Origin: Streptomyces sp. NBC_00442 | Lineage (GTDB): Bacteria; Actinomycetota; Actinomycetes; Streptomycetales; Streptomycetaceae | Assembly (NCBI RefSeq): GCF_036014195.1 | Contig: NZ_CP107918.1 | Coordinates: forward strand, 2,356,001-2,420,000 | DNA length: 64,000 bases | Direction of reading: 5' to 3' | In this document: positions 1-9,494 of the stretch, in pieces | How positions within the stretch are numbered: the stretch's first letter is position 1 | Layout of the letters: each line of letters starts with the position of its first letter | Notes under the pieces: generated by a model | What the model was told of the DNA's origin: nothing | The model's input: the letters and a program-made list of their open reading frames with translations, nothing else | Database searches by the model: none | Translations under genes and position numbers: made by a program

Positions 1-1
1 G

Positions 2-16
2 TACATCTACTACTAG
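2..16 (+). CDS. 3' end of a probable cittilin-type RiPP precursor peptide (partial)
   Basis: Only the last four codons and a TAG stop are inside the window: TAC ATC TAC TAC TAG, giving Tyr-Ile-Tyr-Tyr. From memory, this tetrapeptide is the core of the cittilins (Myxococcus xanthus CitA) and of the Streptomyces metabolite RP-66453 (cittilin B). A P450 acting on a C-terminal core cross-links those tyrosines. The next gene here is a P450 starting about 100 bases downstream, which is the expected order. The leader peptide and start codon lie left of the window, so the reading frame itself is inferred. The alternative is a chance stop in an unrelated gene. Four residues alone are weak evidence, but together with the neighbour they are suggestive. 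Confidence 0.5.
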   Translation, partial: YIYY

Positions 17-120
17 GCCGAACCGGCACTAGACGTAGGTCCATGATCCGGTGGCCGGGGCGCACACGCCTCGGCCACCGGCGTTTCTCCGCCCCTCCTC
101 GATCGTCAAGTGAGGCCGTC

Positions 121-1443
121 GTGACCGCAGTCGATACCGTAACCGGCATCCCGGGCCCGGCCGATGACTCCTACCTGGGAAATCTGCACGCCTTCTCCAG
201 CGACCCGCTCGCATTCCTCACCCGGTGCGCCCGCGACTACGGGGACGTGGTGCGGCTCGGCGACCACAATGTACTTCTGACTGGCCCCGAACTCGTCGAG
301 CGGATGCTGGTGGACCGGAATGGAGTATTCAGTAAGAAAGGAATTGAGGATTCCGGGAGAGCGGCCCGCGGAAGGGGTTTTCCGCGGGCCATGATGAACA
401 GCGACGGAGCGGACTGGAAAGCGAAACGGCAGCGTATGCAGCCCGCGTTCGGCCGCACGCTCGCGGTGAAGGCGGCCGGACTCGTCGACGCACAGGGCGA
501 ACGCATGCTGGCCGGATGGCGGCCCGGCGAGCGGCGCGATCTGCACGGCGACGTCTCGGTGCTGATCCTGCGCCTGGTCACGCAGCTGATGTTCGGCGAC
601 GAGTTCACCGACCAGGACGCGGCCCTGGTCTCCCGGCTGGTCCGCCCGATCATGGAGCTGTCCACCTCGCCGCTGCTGCTGCCCGACTGGATACCCACCC
701 CGCGCCATCTGCGGCTCAGGCGCGGCCTGCGCGACATGGACCGGCTCCTGCGCCGGCTCACCGGGAATCCGGCCGCCGTCGACGCGGAGCGCGCCCCCGT
801 GCTGCACGCCCTCGTCACCGGCACCCCCGCGCCCTCCCCCGCGGAGCTGCGCGACGAGCTGGCGACGCTCGTCCTGTCGGCGTTCGAGACGTCCAACGAC
901 GCGGTGGTGTGGACGAGTGTGCTGCTCGCCCGGCATCCCGAGGCCGCGCTGCGGGTACGCGACGAGGCCGTCGCCGCGTTCGCCTCCACCCCGCCCGGCC
1001 TGGCCCGGATGGAGCAACTGCCCTATACCAGCGCGGTGGTTCGCGAGTCGCTGCGCCTGTACTCGCCGGCCTGGATGACGAGCCGCGACTCGACGGCCGA
1101 CCTGGAGTTCGGCGGCTTCACCGTGCCGGCCGGCACCACCGTGACGGTGAGCCAGTGGGTCAACCACCGCGACCCCCGGCACTGGGAGCGCGCCGGGGAA
1201 TTCGACCCGGAGCGCTGGCTGGAGGGCGGCGCCAGGAAGATGCCGCGCGGCTCCTACTTCCCGTTCGGGCTCGGCGCGCGGGCCTGCATCGGCGCCTCGC
1301 TCGCCACCACCGAGATCGTGCACATCGTGGCCGACATCTGGCGCCGCCACCGCCTTGAGCTCGTCGACCCCGAAGGCATCACCCCGCGCCCGGCGCTCGC
1401 CCTCCAGCCGATGGGCGTGCGGGTCGTACCGCGCGCGTGGTGA
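121..1443 (+). CDS. Cytochrome P450, candidate cittilin-type peptide cross-linking enzyme
   Basis: Haem-thiolate monooxygenase of 440 residues. The I-helix oxygen-activation segment reads SAFETSND near residue 255, the ExxR motif reads RESLR near 310, and the haem ligand loop FPFGLGARACIG near 382 carries the axial Cys. I chose the GTG at 121 because an AGTGAGG ribosome site precedes it. The upstream in-frame ATG at 43 would only add an Arg-rich, unconserved tail. No membrane segment is visible, so it is soluble and needs external ferredoxin/reductase, neither of which is adjacent. The frame ending Tyr-Ile-Tyr-Tyr just upstream suggests it makes biaryl and aryl-ether links in that peptide. 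No methyltransferase follows, which would fit the unmethylated cittilin B/RP-66453. The P450 call is secure; the substrate is inferred. Confidence 0.9.
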   Translation: MTAVDTVTGIPGPADDSYLGNLHAFSSDPLAFLTRCARDYGDVVRLGDHNVLLTGPELVERMLVDRNGVFSKKGIEDSGRAARGRGFPRAMMNSDGADWKAKRQRMQPAFGRTLAVKAAGLVDAQGERMLAGWRPGERRDLHGDVSVLILRLVTQLMFGDEFTDQDAALVSRLVRPIMELSTSPLLLPDWIPTPRHLRLRRGLRDMDRLLRRLTGNPAAVDAERAPVLHALVTGTPAPSPAELRDELATLVLSAFETSNDAVVWTSVLLARHPEAALRVRDEAVAAFASTPPGLARMEQLPYTSAVVRESLRLYSPAWMTSRDSTADLEFGGFTVPAGTTVTVSQWVNHRDPRHWERAGEFDPERWLEGGARKMPRGSYFPFGLGARACIGASLATTEIVHIVADIWRRHRLELVDPEGITPRPALALQPMGVRVVPRAW

Positions 1444-1477
1444 CCGGGACCCGTACCCGAAGGCCCACTCCGCGGGC

Positions 1478-2509
1478 TCACTCCGTCGGCGGGACCACGC
1501 GCTTCTCCTCCGCGAAGTGGCAGGCGGAGGGGTGGTGGGCCGGGCCCTCGGTCATCCGGAACTCGGCCGGCACCGCGAGCAGCGGCACTTCCTGCGCGCA
1601 CCGCTCGCGCGCCTTCCAGCAGCGGGTGCGGAAGCGGCAGCCGGACGGCGGGTTGGCGGGCGAGGGCACGTCACCGGTCAGGATGATCCGTTCGCGGCGC
1701 TCGCGCGCGGCGGGATCGGGGACCGGCACCGCGGAGAGCAGCGCCTGGGTGTAGGGGTGCGTCGGGTGCTCGTAGATCTCCTCGTCCCGGCCGATCTCCA
1801 CGATCCGGCCCAGGTACATCACGCCGACCCGGTCGGAGATGTGCCGGACGATCGACAGGTCGTGTGCGATGAAGACGTAGGAGAGCGAGAACTCGCTCTG
1901 GAGGCGGTCGAGCAGGTTCACCACCTGGGCCTGCACCGACACGTCGAGCGCCGAGACCGGCTCGTCCGCCACGATGATCTCGGGCTGGAGCGCCAGCCCC
2001 CGCGCGATGCCGATGCGCTGGCGCTGGCCGCCGCTGAACTGGTGCGGGTAGCGGTTGATGTACTCGGGGTTGAGGCCGACCACGTCGAGCAGGTCCTGGA
2101 CCTTGGTGCGGCGGCTGCCCTTGGGGGCGACCTCGGGGTGGATCTCGTACGGCTCCCCGATGATGTCGCCGACCGTCATGCGGGGGTTGAGGGAGGTGTA
2201 CGGGTCCTGGAAGACCATCTGGATGTTGCGGCGCACGGCCTTGAGCGCCCGGCCCGACATCCGGGTGATGTCCTCGCCCTTGTACATGATCTGCCCGGCC
2301 GTCGGGCGCTCCAAGTTGACCAGCATCTTGGCGACCGTCGACTTGCCGCAGCCCGACTCGCCCACGATGCCGAGCGTCTCGCCCGCCGTCAGGCCGAAGG
2401 AGACGCCGTCGACGGCCTTGACCGCGCCGACCTGCTTCCTGAAGAGGATCCCCCGGGTCAGCGGATAGTGCTTGACCAGGTCCCTGACCTCCAGAATGGC
2501 CTCAGCCAT
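1478..2509 (-). CDS. Oligopeptide ABC transporter ATPase (OppF/DppF type), operon 1
   Basis: Cytoplasmic ATPase of 343 residues that energises peptide import. Walker A is GESGCGKST, the signature is SGGQRQRI, and Walker B is followed by DEPVSALD. The C-terminal OppF extension has the Cys-containing [12 protein letters not shown] segment typical of Opp/Dpp ATPases. The start overlaps the end of the preceding ATPase gene by 8 bases, indicating translational coupling. It is the last gene of the first five-gene operon and is closely similar to the ATPase at 7281-8429. Its 3' end faces the P450 gene only 34 bases away. Confidence 0.95.
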   Translation of the reverse strand: MAEAILEVRDLVKHYPLTRGILFRKQVGAVKAVDGVSFGLTAGETLGIVGESGCGKSTVAKMLVNLERPTAGQIMYKGEDITRMSGRALKAVRRNIQMVFQDPYTSLNPRMTVGDIIGEPYEIHPEVAPKGSRRTKVQDLLDVVGLNPEYINRYPHQFSGGQRQRIGIARGLALQPEIIVADEPVSALDVSVQAQVVNLLDRLQSEFSLSYVFIAHDLSIVRHISDRVGVMYLGRIVEIGRDEEIYEHPTHPYTQALLSAVPVPDPAARERRERIILTGDVPSPANPPSGCRFRTRCWKARERCAQEVPLLAVPAEFRMTEGPAHHPSACHFAEEKRVVPPTE

Positions 2510-3476
2510 CGAGGGTCTCCTTCCAGAAGAAGCACGCGCTCTGCCGGTCGGGGCCCACGTCGAAGAGGGGCGGCACCTCGGTACGGCAGATGTCCTGGGC
2601 CATCGGGCAGCGCGGGTTGAAGGCGCAGCCCGGCGGGATGTGCATCAGGTTGGGCGGCAGACCCTTGATCGCGTACAGCTCCCGGCCCTTCTGGTCCAGG
2701 CGCGGGATCGATTCGAGCAGGCCCTTGGTGTACGGGTGCGCGGGGGCCTTGTAGATGTCGTGCACGGGGGCCGTCTCGACGATCCGGCCCGCGTACATGA
2801 CCGCGATCCTGTCCGCGACGTCGGCGACCACGCCGAGGTCGTGGGTGATCAGGATGAGCCCCATGGACAGCTCGTGCCTCAACTCGTTGAGCAGGTCCAT
2901 GACTTGGGCCTGGACGGTGACGTCGAGGGCGGTGGTCGGCTCGTCGGCGATGATCAGCGAGGGTTCGAGGGCCATCGCCATCGCGATCATGATGCGCTGC
3001 CTCATGCCACCGGAGAACTGGTGGGGGTACTGGCCCACGCGTTCCTTCGCGGCCGGGATGCGCACCCGGTCCATCAGCTCGACCGCCTTGGCCTTGCCGT
3101 CCTTGCGGGACATCCCGCGGTGGACGGTGAACATCTCCGAGAGCTGGTCGCCCACGCTGAGCACCGGGTTGAGGGAGGACAGCGCGTCCTGGAAGATCAT
3201 GGCCATCTCGGAGCCGCGGACCTTGCGCCGCTCGTCCTCCTTGAGCGTCAGGAGGTCCCGGCCCTGGAAGAGGATCTCACCGCCGGCGATCCGTCCGGGC
3301 GGCACGTCGAGGATGCCCATGACGGCCTGCGCGGTGACGGACTTGCCGGAGCCGGACTCGCCGAGCACGGCGAGCGTCTCGCCCGCCTCCACCGAGTAGG
3401 TGACCCCGTTGACGGCCTTGGCGACCCCGTCGCGTGTCTTGAACTCCACCTGGAGATCACGTACTTCGAGCAGCAT
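2502..3476 (-). CDS. Oligopeptide ABC transporter ATPase (OppD/DppD type), operon 1
   Basis: Second ATPase of the importer, 324 residues, starting at the ATG that gives MLLEVRDLQVEF. A long open frame continues upstream, but it is the shadow of the permease gene. Walker A is GESGSGKS, the signature is SGGMRQRI, and Walker B runs into DEPTTALD. The C-terminal cysteine motif [15 protein letters not shown] matches OppD ATPases. It would pair with the OppF-type protein to form the nucleotide-binding heterodimer. It has an 11-base gap to the OppC-type permease upstream and overlaps the OppF-type gene downstream. Confidence 0.95.
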   Translation of the reverse strand: MLLEVRDLQVEFKTRDGVAKAVNGVTYSVEAGETLAVLGESGSGKSVTAQAVMGILDVPPGRIAGGEILFQGRDLLTLKEDERRKVRGSEMAMIFQDALSSLNPVLSVGDQLSEMFTVHRGMSRKDGKAKAVELMDRVRIPAAKERVGQYPHQFSGGMRQRIMIAMAMALEPSLIIADEPTTALDVTVQAQVMDLLNELRHELSMGLILITHDLGVVADVADRIAVMYAGRIVETAPVHDIYKAPAHPYTKGLLESIPRLDQKGRELYAIKGLPPNLMHIPPGCAFNPRCPMAQDICRTEVPPLFDVGPDRQSACFFWKETLDG

Positions 3477-3487
3477 GACGGGGCTCC

Positions 3488-4462
3488 TCACCGCAGCTTG
3501 GGGTCGAGGGCGTCGCGCACCGCGTCGCCGAGCATGATGAACGCGAGCACGGTGAGGGCCAGCGCGCCGGCCGGCCAGAGCAGCATGTGCGGGGCATTGC
3601 GGATGTACTGCGAGGCGGACGAGATGTCGATGCCCCAGGAGACGGTGGGCGGCTTGAGGCCGACGCCGAGGTAGGACAGCGTCGCTTCGAGGGCGATGTA
3701 CGTGCCGAGCGCGATGGTCGCCACGACGATGACGGGGGCGACCGCGTTGGGCGCGATGTGGCGCAGCAGCATGCGGGAGTTGGAGGCGCCGAGCGCGCGG
3801 GCCGCCTGCACGTAGTCGTTCTGTTTGGCGGTGATGACGGAGCCGCGGGCGATGCGGGCGATCTGCGGCCAGCCCAGCAGGATCATGAAGCCGATGACCG
3901 GCCACACGGTGGAGGAGGTGACCACGGACAGGAAGACCAGGCCGCCGAGGACGACCGGGATGCCGAAGAAGATGTCGGTGACGCGGGAGAGCAGCGCGTC
4001 CCAGCCGCCGCCGAAGAACCCGGCGAGCCCGCCGACGAACGAGCCGAACAGGGCGACGCCGATGGTGGTGCACACGCCGACGGTGACCGAGGTGCGGGCG
4101 CCGTAGACGGTCCTCGTGTAGACGTCGCAGCCCTGCCCGTTGTAGCCGAAGGGGTGGCCGGGCTGTGAGCCCTCCTGTGCCTTGGCGAGGTCGCACTGGA
4201 GGGGATTGCCGTCGGCGATCAGGGAGGGCCAGATGGAGATCACGACCAGGAAGAGGATGACGAGCCCCGAGATGATGAAGACGGGGTTGCGCCGCAGGTC
4301 GCGCCAGGCGTCGGACCAGAGCGAGCGCGGCCTCTCGGACGGGCCGGTGCCCTGCGGCCCGCCGGGAGTCCGCTCCAGGGTGGTCGCCTCGCTCGCCGCG
4401 AGGTCCATCGCCCCACCGGCGCCCGTGCCGGCGATCGCTCCTTCGTCGTACGGCTCAGGCAT
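3488..4462 (-). CDS. Oligopeptide ABC transporter permease (OppC/DppC type), operon 1
   Basis: Integral membrane permease of 324 residues. A hydrophilic N-terminal tail of about 60 residues is followed by SLWSDAWRDLRRNPVF and a first membrane helix. Further helices and the binding-protein-dependent transport signature (EATLSYLGVGLKPPTVSWG) come in the C-terminal half. It pairs with the OppB-type permease, whose gene end it overlaps by 8 bases. It is closely related to the permease at 9495-10436, with which it shares the SLWSDAWRDLRRNPVF start and the VRDALDPKLR end. Confidence 0.94.
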   Translation of the reverse strand: MPEPYDEGAIAGTGAGGAMDLAASEATTLERTPGGPQGTGPSERPRSLWSDAWRDLRRNPVFIISGLVILFLVVISIWPSLIADGNPLQCDLAKAQEGSQPGHPFGYNGQGCDVYTRTVYGARTSVTVGVCTTIGVALFGSFVGGLAGFFGGGWDALLSRVTDIFFGIPVVLGGLVFLSVVTSSTVWPVIGFMILLGWPQIARIARGSVITAKQNDYVQAARALGASNSRMLLRHIAPNAVAPVIVVATIALGTYIALEATLSYLGVGLKPPTVSWGIDISSASQYIRNAPHMLLWPAGALALTVLAFIMLGDAVRDALDPKLR

Positions 4463-5378
4463 AGCGGATCCTCGGGTCGAGTACGGCGTACAGGAGGTCG
4501 ACGATGAGGTTGGCGATCAGGAAGACCAGCACGAGCACGGTCACGAAGCCGACCACCGTCTGGGTGCTCTGGCGCAGGATGCCCTGGTAGAGCTGGTAGC
4601 CGACGCCGTGGATGTTGAAGATCCGCTCGGTGACGATCGCGCCGCCCATCAGGGCGCCGACATCGGTGCCGATGAAGGTGACGACGGGGATCAGCGAGTT
4701 GCGCAGCAGATGCCTGGTGATCACCCGGCGTCGCGGCAGGCCCTTGGCGATGGCGGTGCGGACGTAGTCGGCGCGGCGGTTCTCCGCGATGGAGGTCCGG
4801 GTCAGCCGGGTGACGTAGGCCAGCGACACGGACGCCAGCACGAGCCCGGGGATGAGCAGTTCGTTGAACGGGGCCTCCGGCGAGACCGTGGGCCTGATCA
4901 CCCCCCACTCGACGCCGAGGAGCAGCTGGAGCAGCAGGCCCGTGACGAAGACGGGGATGGCGATGACGATGAGGGTCAGCATCAGGACGACGGTGTCGAC
5001 GGGGCGGCCGCGCCGCAGCCCGGTGACCACGCCGAGGCTGATGCCGATGACCACCTCGAAGACGATCGCCACGATGGTCAGGCGGATGGTGACGGGGAAG
5101 GCGGCGGACATCAGCTCGGTGACCTTCTGCCCGTTGAACGCGGTCCCGAAGTCGCCGGTGAACACGTTCCCCATGTACGTCAGGTATTGCTGCCACACCG
5201 GCTTGTCGAGCCCGAACTCCTTCTTGAGCTGGGCCGCGGTCGCGGGATCGCACGCCTTGTCCCCGCACAGACCGGCGATCGGGTCGCCCATCACGTTGAC
5301 CATGAGGAAGATCAGCAGCGTGGCGCCGAAGAAGACCGGGATCATCTGGAGCAGACGCCGGATCACATACCGTCCCAT
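4455..5378 (-). CDS. Oligopeptide ABC transporter permease (OppB/DppB type), operon 1
   Basis: Permease of 307 residues, beginning MGRYVIRRLLQMIPVFFGATLLIF, the classic OppB start with a first transmembrane helix. About six helices follow, and the protein ends LYAVLDPRIRYA. With the OppC-type protein it forms the peptide channel. It starts 80 bases after the binding-protein gene, and a GC-rich hairpin sits in that gap, so expression relative to the binding protein is probably reduced. It is paralogous to 10429-11358. Confidence 0.94.
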   Translation of the reverse strand: MGRYVIRRLLQMIPVFFGATLLIFLMVNVMGDPIAGLCGDKACDPATAAQLKKEFGLDKPVWQQYLTYMGNVFTGDFGTAFNGQKVTELMSAAFPVTIRLTIVAIVFEVVIGISLGVVTGLRRGRPVDTVVLMLTLIVIAIPVFVTGLLLQLLLGVEWGVIRPTVSPEAPFNELLIPGLVLASVSLAYVTRLTRTSIAENRRADYVRTAIAKGLPRRRVITRHLLRNSLIPVVTFIGTDVGALMGGAIVTERIFNIHGVGYQLYQGILRQSTQTVVGFVTVLVLVFLIANLIVDLLYAVLDPRIRYA

Positions 5379-5415
5379 GAGGCCCTCCGGGGGTCGTCGG
5401 AACTCTCAACGACGC

Positions 5416-5445
5416 CGGCCCGGCGTCCAGTTGAGCGCCGGGCCG
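5416..5445 (-). terminator. Intercistronic hairpin between binding-protein and permease genes, operon 1
   Basis: A perfect 10-bp inverted repeat (cggcccggcg / cgccgggccg, 10-base loop) lies in the 80-base gap between the binding-protein stop and the permease start. It has no T-run. It probably acts as an attenuator or mRNA-stability element that keeps the lipoprotein in excess over the membrane complex. The paralogous operon has a hairpin at the same place. Confidence 0.65.
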
Positions 5446-5458
5446 TGCGCCTGCGGCG

Positions 5459-7090
5459 TCAGCTGACCTTGATCTCGTTGTAGACCGGCACGCTGAACGG
5501 GTTCAGGGCGACGTTGGAGACGCGGTCGGAGTAGCCCGCGCTGCCGTTCTGGTACCACAGCGGGATCGCCGCCATCTGGTCCCGTACGACCCCTTCGGCC
5601 TGCTGGAAGTCGGCGACCGCCTTGGCCTTGTCTGTGTCGGCGTTGGCCTGGTCGACCAGCTTGTCGAACTCGGCGTTGGTCCACTTGCCGTCGTTGGAGG
5701 AGGCGCCGGTGTAGTACAGCGGCTGGAGGAAGTTCTGGATCAGCGGGTAGTCCATCTGCCAGCCCGCCCGGAAGGGGCCGCTCATCTTGGACTGGGTGAT
5801 CTGGCTGCGGAAGTCGGCGTAGGTGCCGACCGGGCCGCCGACGCACGCCTTGTCGTTGCCGAGCGCGTTGTTGATGCTGTTGCAGACGGCGTCGACCCAC
5901 TCCTTGTGCGAGCCGGTGTCCGCGTTGTACGCGATCTTCAGCTGGCCGCCGGGGATGCCGCCGCCCTCGGTGATGAGCTTCTTGGCCTCGGCCGGGTTGT
6001 AGGTGCATGCGTCGCCGCAGAGCCCGGCCTTGTAGCCGCCGGCCGCGCCGAGCACCGGCGAGGTCCAGTCGGTGGCGGGGGTGCGGGTCTTCTGGAAGAT
6101 GGTGTCGGTGATCTGCTGGCGGTTGATCGCCATCGAGATGCCCTTGCGGACCTTGACCGCGTCCGGGGTGTTCCAGGCCGCGTCGTAGTACGGGAAGGCG
6201 AGCGTCTGGATGATGCCGGCGGGGGTGTTGATGTACCGGTCGCCGAGGTCGGCCTTGACGTTCTTGAGCTGGGAGGCGGGTACGTCGTCGATGAGGTCGA
6301 GGTTGCCTGCCGTCAGGTCGGTGTAGGCGGTGTTGTTGTCGGTGTAGACCTTGAGATCGATGCCGCCGTTCTGCGCCTTGTCCGGGCCCATGTACCCGGC
6401 CCACGTGCGCATCGACAGCTTGGAGCCCTTGGTGTACGAGTCCACCGTGTACGGGCCGTCGCCGATGGGCTTGGAGAGCCAGGAGGCGTGGTCGTCGAAG
6501 AACGCGCGCGGCAGCGGCGCGAACGCGGGATAGCCGAGGGTGTCCGGCCAGGTGGAGAACTTCTGGTTGAGCTTGACCGTGAAGGTCTTGTCGTCGACGA
6601 CCTTCAGACCGGACAGGGTGTCACTGGCCGGGGTGCCGCTCTTGGGGTGGATCTTGTCGTAGCCGTCGATGTAGGAGAACATCGACGCGTTCTTCTGGTT
6701 GTTCTTCAGGTTCGCGCCGTAGTTCCAGGCGTCCACGAACGACTTGGAGGTGACCTTCTCGCCGTTGGAGAACGTCCAGCCGTCCTTCAGGGTGACCGTG
6801 AAGTTCTGCGAGTCCGACGTGTCGATCTTGTCGGCGATCATGTTCTGGGCCTCGCCGGTCTTCGGGTCGTACCGCTTGAGACCGCGCATCAGCATGTCGA
6901 GGACCTTGCCGCCCTGCACCTCGTTGGTGTTGGCCGGCTCCAGCGGGTTCTGCGGGTCGCCCCAGGAGGAACTCACGATGCCGTCGGCTCCACTGCCGCC
7001 GCCGCTGCTCCCCCCTCCACCGCAGGCCGTCGCCGCGAGGGCGATCACGATCGCACCTGCGGCCCACTTGGCGTGCGTGGCTCCGCGCAT
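5459..7090 (-). CDS. Oligopeptide-binding lipoprotein (OppA/DppA type), operon 1
   Basis: Extracytoplasmic peptide-binding protein of 543 residues. The signal is MRGATHAKWAAGAIVIALAATACGGG; the Cys after AATA is the lipidation site and a Gly/Ser linker follows. The mature protein has features of the SBP family 5 fold (for example GGKVLDMLMRGLKRYDPKTGE near the start). The ATG is preceded by a strong AGGAGGA site. First gene of the operon, it delivers peptides to the OppB/OppC channel encoded downstream. It shares its signal sequence with the binding protein at 11499-13130, which supports duplication of the whole operon. Confidence 0.95.
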   Translation of the reverse strand: MRGATHAKWAAGAIVIALAATACGGGGSSGGGSGADGIVSSSWGDPQNPLEPANTNEVQGGKVLDMLMRGLKRYDPKTGEAQNMIADKIDTSDSQNFTVTLKDGWTFSNGEKVTSKSFVDAWNYGANLKNNQKNASMFSYIDGYDKIHPKSGTPASDTLSGLKVVDDKTFTVKLNQKFSTWPDTLGYPAFAPLPRAFFDDHASWLSKPIGDGPYTVDSYTKGSKLSMRTWAGYMGPDKAQNGGIDLKVYTDNNTAYTDLTAGNLDLIDDVPASQLKNVKADLGDRYINTPAGIIQTLAFPYYDAAWNTPDAVKVRKGISMAINRQQITDTIFQKTRTPATDWTSPVLGAAGGYKAGLCGDACTYNPAEAKKLITEGGGIPGGQLKIAYNADTGSHKEWVDAVCNSINNALGNDKACVGGPVGTYADFRSQITQSKMSGPFRAGWQMDYPLIQNFLQPLYYTGASSNDGKWTNAEFDKLVDQANADTDKAKAVADFQQAEGVVRDQMAAIPLWYQNGSAGYSDRVSNVALNPFSVPVYNEIKVS

Positions 7091-7228
7091 GGAGTCCTCC
7101 TAGAATCCCACTTGAGTCCAAGTCTCACTTAGGCCCAAATATCACCCCGGAGATACGCGAACCGCACCTTTACCAGCGCCGTACGGGCGCACGGCCGGGT
7201 GGCCGCGCACACGGGCGGTCACACGAAC

Positions 7229-7270
7229 GGGTGGGCCCGCGGTTCCGGTGAAGGAACCGCGGGCCCACCC
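7229..7270 (-). terminator. Strong terminator of oligopeptide operon 2
   Basis: A perfect 18-bp stem (gggtgggcccgcggttcc and its complement) with a 6-base loop lies 11 bases beyond the stop codon of the OppF-type gene at 7281. It separates operon 2 from operon 1. Like many Streptomyces terminators it lacks a long T-run. Confidence 0.85.
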
Positions 7271-7280
7271 GTGAGGTGCG

Positions 7281-8429
7281 TCAGGCCGCGCCGACGACGT
7301 CCTTCTCCTCGGCGAAGTGGCACGCCGACTCGTGCGCGACCGGGCTGTCCAGACCCTGGAAGCGCTCCGGGATCGCGAGCAGCGGGACCTCGGTGGAGCA
7401 GCGGTCCTCCGCCTTCCAGCAGCGAGTGCGGAAGCGGCAGCCCGACGGCGGATTGGCGGGCGAGGGGACGTCACCGGTGAGGATGATCCGCTCGCGGTGC
7501 TCGCGCGCGTCCGGGTCGGGGACCGGGACGGCGGAGAGCAGCGCCTGGGTGTAGGGGTGCGTCGGGTGCTCGTAGATCTGCTGGTCGGTGCCGATCTCGG
7601 CCATCTTGCCCAGGTACATCACGCCGACCCGGTCGGAGATGTGCCGGACGATCGACAGGTCGTGCGCGATGAAGAGGTAGGACAGGTTGAACTCGTCCTG
7701 GAGCTTCTCCATCAGGTTGATGACCTGCGCCTGGACGGAGACGTCCAGAGCGGACACCGGCTCGTCGCAGATGATGATCTCGGGGTTGAGTGCCAGGCCG
7801 CGGGCGATGCCGATGCGCTGACGCTGACCGCCGGAGAACTGGTGCGGGTACCGGTTGATGTACTCCGGGTTCAGACCCACGACGTCCAGGAGCTCCTGGA
7901 CCTTGCGGCGCCGGTCGCCCTTGGGAGCCACCTCGGGGTGGATGTCGAAGGGCTCCCCGATGATGTCGCCGACCGTCATGCGCGGGTTCAGCGAGGTGTA
8001 CGGGTCCTGGAACACCATCTGGATGTTGCGGCGCACGGCCTTCAGCGCGCGCCCGGACAGCTTGGTGATGTCCTGGCCCTTGTAGAAGACCTCGCCGGCG
8101 GTCGCCCGCTCCAGCGTCATCAGGAGCCGGGCGACGGTGGACTTGCCACAGCCGGACTCGCCCACGATGCCCAGGGTCTCGCCCTGGAACAGGTCGAAGG
8201 AGACGCCGTCGACGGCCTTGACCGCGCCGACCTGCCGCCGGAACAGGATGCCGCTGGTCAGCGGGAAGTGCTTGACCAGATTGCGGACCTGGAGGATCGG
8301 CTCGCCCCGGTCGACCGGGGCGTCGAGGATCGCCTCGACCTCGCTGGTCGTGGAGGCGTCCACCTTGACGACGTCGGTGACGTTGGGGGTGGCGTCCACG
8401 GCCTCGTCCTTCTTTTCGAGGTCAGCCAT
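7281..8429 (-). CDS. Oligopeptide ABC transporter ATPase (OppF/DppF type), operon 2
   Basis: ATPase of 382 residues, close in sequence to the protein at 1478-2509 but with about 45 extra residues at the N terminus ([21 protein letters not shown]...) before the conserved [13 protein letters not shown]. Walker A is GESGCGKST, the signature SGGQRQRI, and Walker B leads into DEPVSALD. It overlaps the OppD-type gene by 8 bases. It is the last gene of operon 2, directly followed by a strong hairpin terminator. Confidence 0.95.
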   Translation of the reverse strand: MADLEKKDEAVDATPNVTDVVKVDASTTSEVEAILDAPVDRGEPILQVRNLVKHFPLTSGILFRRQVGAVKAVDGVSFDLFQGETLGIVGESGCGKSTVARLLMTLERATAGEVFYKGQDITKLSGRALKAVRRNIQMVFQDPYTSLNPRMTVGDIIGEPFDIHPEVAPKGDRRRKVQELLDVVGLNPEYINRYPHQFSGGQRQRIGIARGLALNPEIIICDEPVSALDVSVQAQVINLMEKLQDEFNLSYLFIAHDLSIVRHISDRVGVMYLGKMAEIGTDQQIYEHPTHPYTQALLSAVPVPDPDAREHRERIILTGDVPSPANPPSGCRFRTRCWKAEDRCSTEVPLLAIPERFQGLDSPVAHESACHFAEEKDVVGAA

Positions 8430-9480
8430 GGATCGTCTCCTTCCAGAAGTGGCAGGCGCTGCCGCGACCGACCAGCTCGGTGCCGTCCTGCTCGGTCACC
8501 TGGTGCAGCACCGGAACGTCCGTGCGGCACACGTCCTGCGCCATGGTGCAGCGCGGGTTGAACGCACAACCGCCGGGGATGCGCATCAGGTTGGGCGGGA
8601 GGCCCTTGATCGCGAAGAGCTCCTGGCCCTTCTGGTCGAGGCGCGGGATCGATTCGAGCAGACCCTTGGTGTACGGGTGCGCGGGGCGCTTGTAGATCTC
8701 GTGCACCGGGGCCGTCTCGACGATCCGGCCGGCGTACATGACCGCGATCTTGTCCGCGACGTCGGCGACCACGCCGAGGTCGTGGGTGATCAGGATCAGG
8801 CCCATGTTGTACTCGCGCTGCAGCTCCGCGAGCAGGTCCATGACCTGGGCCTGGACGGTCACGTCGAGCGCGGTGGTCGGCTCGTCCGCGATGATCAGGT
8901 CGGGCTCGAGGGCCAGCGCCATGGCGATCATGATGCGCTGGCGCATGCCGCCGGAGAACTGGTGGGGGTAGTCGCTGACCCGGGCCGCGGCGGCCGGGAT
9001 CTTGACCTTGTCCATCAGCTCGATGGCCTTGACCTTGGCGTCCTTCTTGGACAGGCCCTGGTGGACCCGGTACATCTCGCCGAGCTGGTAGCCGACGCTG
9101 AGCACCGGGTTCAGCGCGGAGAGCGCGTCCTGGAAGATCATCGCGATCTTCCGGCCGCGGATGGCGCGCCGTTCCTCGCCGGACATCTTCAGCATGTCCT
9201 GGCCGCGGAAGAGGATCTCGCCCTGCGGGATCTTGCCGGGCGGCATGTCCAGGATGCCCATGATCGCCTGCGCGGTCACGGACTTGCCGGAGCCGGACTC
9301 GCCGAGCACGGCCAGCGTCTCGCCTGCGGCGACGCTGTAGTTGACGCCGTTGACTGCCTTGGCCACACCGTCACGGGTGTGGAACTCGACGTGCAGGTCG
9401 CGGACTTCGAGCAGCGGGCCGCCCTTGTCGTCGCCCGAACGGGGCGCGGGGACGCTCGCGGTTTCTTCGATGATGGTCAC
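8422..9480 (-). CDS. Oligopeptide ABC transporter ATPase (OppD/DppD type), operon 2
   Basis: ATPase of 352 residues. A short acidic N-terminal extension precedes [22 protein letters not shown]. Walker A is GESGSGKS, the signature SGGMRQRI, Walker B is followed by DEPTTALD, and the C-terminal motif is [15 protein letters not shown]. It is the paralogue of 2502-3476. The gene is 14 bases downstream of the OppC-type permease and overlaps the following OppF-type gene. Confidence 0.95.
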   Translation of the reverse strand: MTIIEETASVPAPRSGDDKGGPLLEVRDLHVEFHTRDGVAKAVNGVNYSVAAGETLAVLGESGSGKSVTAQAIMGILDMPPGKIPQGEILFRGQDMLKMSGEERRAIRGRKIAMIFQDALSALNPVLSVGYQLGEMYRVHQGLSKKDAKVKAIELMDKVKIPAAAARVSDYPHQFSGGMRQRIMIAMALALEPDLIIADEPTTALDVTVQAQVMDLLAELQREYNMGLILITHDLGVVADVADKIAVMYAGRIVETAPVHEIYKRPAHPYTKGLLESIPRLDQKGQELFAIKGLPPNLMRIPGGCAFNPRCTMAQDVCRTDVPVLHQVTEQDGTELVGRGSACHFWKETIHG

Positions 9481-9494
9481 GTCGTACGCCCTCC

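Noticed and set aside
1355..2620. A 421-codon plus-strand open frame at the end of the P450 gene.
   Set aside because: It runs antisense through the OppF-type ATPase, whose Walker motifs are on the other strand; no ribosome site and shadow composition.
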